From NCBI GenBank assembly GCA_023445955.1, contig JAEXJH010000200.1, positions 1 to 17,027 on the forward strand: a DNA stretch of 17,027 bases, given 5' to 3'. Shown here piece by piece: positions 14,682 to 17,027 of the stretch (positions within the stretch are counted from its first letter, which is position 1; the number at the start of each line of letters is the position of its first letter). The position numbers and the translations under genes are program-made. The stretch is from Pseudomonadota bacterium. Lineage in GTDB: Bacteria; Pseudomonadota; Alphaproteobacteria; Caulobacterales; Caulobacteraceae. Below the pieces are notes generated by a model, which saw only the letters and a program-made list of their open reading frames with translations, had not been told where the DNA came from and searched no databases.

Positions 14682-14800
14682 ATTCAGCGCTCAACCCATG
14701 CGCATGTGCGATTGCGCGGATCGTATACCGACAGCTCTGCTTGCCGGGCGCGGCCTGCGTGTTAGGGTTTCAACCACAACCAACGTGCAACGCTGGAGAC

Positions 14801-15946
14801 ATGCTGGACTTAGCGCTCCGAGACGAGGTTGCGGCGCCCGACGAGGGGCTGATCACGCTGATCGAGACGATCGAGGCGTTGTCGGCGACTCGCACGATCG
14901 CCGAGGTCGCCGATGTGGTTCGCAAGGCGGCCCGAAAGGTCTCCGGGGCCGACGGCGTAGCGTTCGTCCTGCGTGACAACGAGCAGTGCTGGTACTTCGA
15001 CGAAGACGCGATCGGCCCACTGTGGAAGGGCAAGCGCTTTCCGCTGACCGCCTGCATCTCCGGCTGGGCCATGCTGAACCGCCAGACGGTGATCATACCC
15101 GACATCTATCTGGACGAGCGCATCCCGCACGACGCGTACCGGCCGACCTTCGTCAAGAGCCTGGTGATGACGCCGGTGCGGATGGAAGACCCGGTCGCCG
15201 CGATCGGCGCCTATTGGGCGGAGGAGTATGTCCCGCCGCCCGAGATCGTCAAAAAGCTGCAGGTCATCGCCCGCGCCACGGCCTCGGCCCTGGAGAGCGG
15301 CCGGCTGCATGACAGCCTGGTCGACGCCCGCCACCACGGCACCTTCCTGCTGCAGGAGCTGGACCACCGGGTGAAGAACACCCTGGCGATCGTCCAGTCG
15401 ATCTCGCGCCAGACCCTGCGCGCCACCCCCTCGCCCGAGGCCTTCGCCGAGGTGTTCGAGGAACGGCTTCTCGCGCTGTCCCAGGCCCACGAACTGCTGA
15501 CCCGCCGCGCCTGGGGCCGCGCCCAGTTCCACGACATCCTGGACAAGGCCCTGGCTCCGTTCAGCGCCGACTTGGCCGAACGCTTCGACATCGTCGGTCC
15601 GGCCCTCTCCTTCAGCGCCGAGACCTCGGTCTCGGTCCATATGACCCTGCATGAGCTCGCCGTGAACGCGGCCAAGCATGGCGCCCTATCGACGCCCGAA
15701 GGCCAGGTGATCATCCGCTGGTCGGTCGAAGAGGCCGCCTCGCCGCCAAACCTGACCCTGACCTGGCGCGAGGTCGGCGGTCCGCCCCTGCTCGGCGCTC
15801 CCGAACGCCGCGGCTTCGGCTTGCAGATGATCCAACGCGGCCTGGCCCGCGACCTGGGCGGCAAGGCCACCCTGGATTTCGCGCCGGAAGGCTTTGTCTA
15901 CGGCCTGCGCGCGCCGCTGTCGGAACGGGTGAGTCTGGCCGCATGA
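14801..15946 (+). CDS. GAF-domain HWE-family sensor histidine kinase
   Basis: Soluble sensor kinase of 381 residues. A GAF sensory domain covers about 20-165. The phosphoacceptor helix has QELDHRVKNTLAIVQSISRQTLR, with His189 the likely phosphorylated residue. The ATP-binding domain shows the HWE hallmarks: HELAVNAAKHGAL (284-296) with Asn289, the WxE triad TWRE (321-324) and RRGFGLQ (336-342). No transmembrane segment is visible, so it senses an intracellular signal. The frame is open 80 codons further upstream to 14561, but those codons have no coding character. The ATG at 14801 is chosen because the conserved part begins soon after it; its GGAG lies unusually close, two bases away. The stop overlaps the response regulator start as ATGA, implying a common transcript. 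Confidence 0.92.
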   Translation: MLDLALRDEVAAPDEGLITLIETIEALSATRTIAEVADVVRKAARKVSGADGVAFVLRDNEQCWYFDEDAIGPLWKGKRFPLTACISGWAMLNRQTVIIPDIYLDERIPHDAYRPTFVKSLVMTPVRMEDPVAAIGAYWAEEYVPPPEIVKKLQVIARATASALESGRLHDSLVDARHHGTFLLQELDHRVKNTLAIVQSISRQTLRATPSPEAFAEVFEERLLALSQAHELLTRRAWGRAQFHDILDKALAPFSADLAERFDIVGPALSFSAETSVSVHMTLHELAVNAAKHGALSTPEGQVIIRWSVEEAASPPNLTLTWREVGGPPLLGAPERRGFGLQMIQRGLARDLGGKATLDFAPEGFVYGLRAPLSERVSLAA

Positions 15947-16302
15947 AATCTTCCAAGGTGATGATCGTCGAGGACGAGGCGCTGGTGGCCATGATGGTCG
16001 AGGACATGCTCGGCGATCTGGGCTGCGAGATCGCCGGCTCGTTCGGCGCCGTACACGACGCCCTGGCTTTTCTGGGCAGCGGCGAGCCGCAACCCGACGG
16101 CGCGGTGCTGGACGTCAATATCGGCGGCGAGATGGTGTTCCCGGTCGCCGAGGCGCTGCGCGAGCAGGGCGTGCCGTTCGTGTTCGCCACCGGCTATGGC
16201 GACCTGCCGCGCAAGGGCTTCGAGAACGTCGAGGTGCTGGCCAAGCCGATCAATGTCGGCGCCCTGCGCAAGGCGGTCGATAAGTTCCAGACCGAGACCT
16301 AA
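15943..16302 (+). CDS. Single-domain response regulator (receiver only)
   Basis: 119-residue protein consisting of one receiver domain. The acidic pocket is at Glu10-Asp11, the phosphorylation site Asp57 (in LDVNIGG), the switch Thr83 (FATGYG) and the conserved Lys101 (LAKPIN). There is no output domain, so it works by protein contact or passes the phosphate onward, as is common for partners of HWE kinases. The ATGA overlap with the kinase makes them a likely cognate pair. Its TAA stop overlaps the stop codon of the convergent LysR gene. Confidence 0.95.
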   Translation: MKSSKVMIVEDEALVAMMVEDMLGDLGCEIAGSFGAVHDALAFLGSGEPQPDGAVLDVNIGGEMVFPVAEALREQGVPFVFATGYGDLPRKGFENVEVLAKPINVGALRKAVDKFQTET

Positions 16303-17027
16303 GCGCCCTCCTCCCGCAGAAAATCGATGAAGGCCCGCAGCGGCGCGGGCGCGCGGCGGCGGCTGGGATAGTAGAGATAGAAGCCTCCGTAATAGGGGCA
16401 CCAGTCCTCCAGCACCCGCACCAGCTTGCCCGCCGCGATCAGATCGGCGACCTGCTCCTCGAAGGCGAAGGTCACGCCCAGCCCGTCGAGGGCCGCCTGG
16501 ATGGTCAGCTGCTGGTCGTTCAAGGTCAGGGGGCCGTCGACCTCGATGTTCAGCTCGACACCGCCGCGCTCGAACTCCCAGGCATAGAACCGGCCGCTGG
16601 CAAAGCGAAAGCGGATGCAGGGCAGCTCACGCAGCTGCTCCGGCCGCGTCGGCTTGGGGTGGGCCTCCCAGAAGGCCGGCGAGGCGACGATGGCCGTGCG
16701 CTGGCGCCCGCCGATCGGCACGGCGACCATGTCCTGGGCGATCGTCTCGCCAAAGCGGATGCCCGCGTCACAGCCCTCGGCCACCATGTCGACCAGGGCC
16801 GAGTCGGCGATGATCTCGACCTTCACGCCGGGCTGCTGGGCCATGAACCGGGTCACCGCCGGCAGCAGGACCAGCTCGACCGCCCCACGCGCGGCGTTGA
16901 AGCGCAGCGTGCCCATCGGCCGGCCGCGGAAGTTGTTGAGATCGTCCAGCGCGTCGTCGATGTCGCGGAAGGCGGGCGACACCCGCTCGAACAGGCGCTC
17001 GCCGGCCTCGGTCAGGGCCACGCTGCG
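16299..17027 (-). CDS. LysR-type transcriptional regulator (partial, N-terminus beyond the right edge)
   Basis: The visible 243 residues are the linker and substrate-binding domain of a LysR-family regulator. The frame runs off the right edge without a start; it opens with RSVALTEAGERLFERV, the end of the winged-helix DNA-binding region and the linker helix, so only about 60 residues are missing. The effector domain begins near GTLRFNAARGAVELVLLPA and continues with the conserved DAGIRFGE and DGLGVTFAFEEQVADLIAAGKLVRVL blocks, followed by FYLYYPSRRRAPAPLRAFIDFL. A GTG at 17021 is an internal Val, not a start. Its target is probably the divergent gene beyond the window. Its TAG stop overlaps the stop of the response regulator. 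Confidence 0.93.
   Translation of the reverse strand, partial: RSVALTEAGERLFERVSPAFRDIDDALDDLNNFRGRPMGTLRFNAARGAVELVLLPAVTRFMAQQPGVKVEIIADSALVDMVAEGCDAGIRFGETIAQDMVAVPIGGRQRTAIVASPAFWEAHPKPTRPEQLRELPCIRFRFASGRFYAWEFERGGVELNIEVDGPLTLNDQQLTIQAALDGLGVTFAFEEQVADLIAAGKLVRVLEDWCPYYGGFYLYYPSRRRAPAPLRAFIDFLREEGA

Larger units (their letters stand above)
14501..14800. other. Intergenic region before the HWE kinase gene
   Basis: This 300-base stretch holds no convincing gene. The kinase frame stays open through its right-hand part, but that part lacks coding character. It contains a GC-rich hairpin after the acetyltransferase, an 11-base palindrome GGCGTGACGCC (14570-14580), a direct repeat CCCGGCGTGAC (14567-14577 and 14663-14673), and the palindrome TGACA-AG-TGTCA (14670-14681). 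A TTGACC at 14621-14626 could be a -35 element, but no good -10 follows at normal spacing. I saw no GGAAC motif of the alphaproteobacterial stress sigma factor type. Confidence 0.6.

Noticed and set aside
1..17027. CRISPR arrays, insertion sequences, rRNA genes
   Set aside because: No regularly spaced repeats, no transposase-like protein with terminal repeats and no rRNA-like sequence were seen.

Overview
The window looks like chromosomal DNA of an alphaproteobacterium, most likely a Caulobacter-type member of the Caulobacteraceae. This is inferred from very GC-rich coding DNA with strong G/C third positions, a full CtrA-type box (TTAA-N7-TTAA) in an AT-rich intergenic stretch, an HWE-family histidine kinase paired with a lone receiver protein, and general gene content. 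No marker gene fixes the species.

Layout, left to right. (1) Positions 1-4470, minus strand: a tightly packed type IV secretion operon read leftwards as virB1 (lytic transglycosylase), virB2 (pilin), virB3, virB4 (ATPase) and virB6 (partial, cut by the left edge). Adjacent genes overlap or nearly touch, and no virB5 lies between virB4 and virB6. (2) 4471-5097: a 627-base divergent regulatory region, partly very AT-rich. It holds an inverted repeat just upstream of virB1, a CtrA-type box, a possible 36-codon membrane-peptide gene with a good ribosome binding site, and a palindrome next to a TATAAT hexamer in front of the next operon. (3) 5098-8881, plus strand: a paoABC-type operon for a periplasmic three-subunit molybdenum aldehyde oxidoreductase: a Tat-signal [2Fe-2S] subunit, an FAD/[4Fe-4S] subunit and a 732-residue molybdenum subunit. 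No paoD-like maturation gene follows. (4) 8954-10681, minus strand: one gene of unknown function with lower GC than its surroundings and a C-terminal PD-(D/E)xK nuclease-like motif. It lies between paoC and a minus-strand tRNA-Arg(CCT) gene (10827-10903) and looks like accessory DNA. (5) 10984-12261, plus strand: a DctA-type C4-dicarboxylate transporter. (6) 12319-14500, plus strand: three tandem, diverged phage-tail-collar (MdpB-like) proteins and a GNAT acetyltransferase, closely spaced as one operon with no other phage genes. (7) 14801-16302, plus strand: a GAF-HWE histidine kinase overlapping a single-domain response regulator, probably cognate partners. (8) 16299 to the right edge, minus strand: a LysR-type regulator without its N-terminal DNA-binding domain, whose stop codon overlaps the stop of the response regulator.

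Together the window combines a conjugation/secretion apparatus, an aldehyde-detoxifying enzyme, organic-acid uptake, two-component signalling and two less understood modules: the collar-protein/GNAT operon and the solitary nuclease-like gene. These last two and the virB1-paoA intergenic region are the best places to look for something undescribed.
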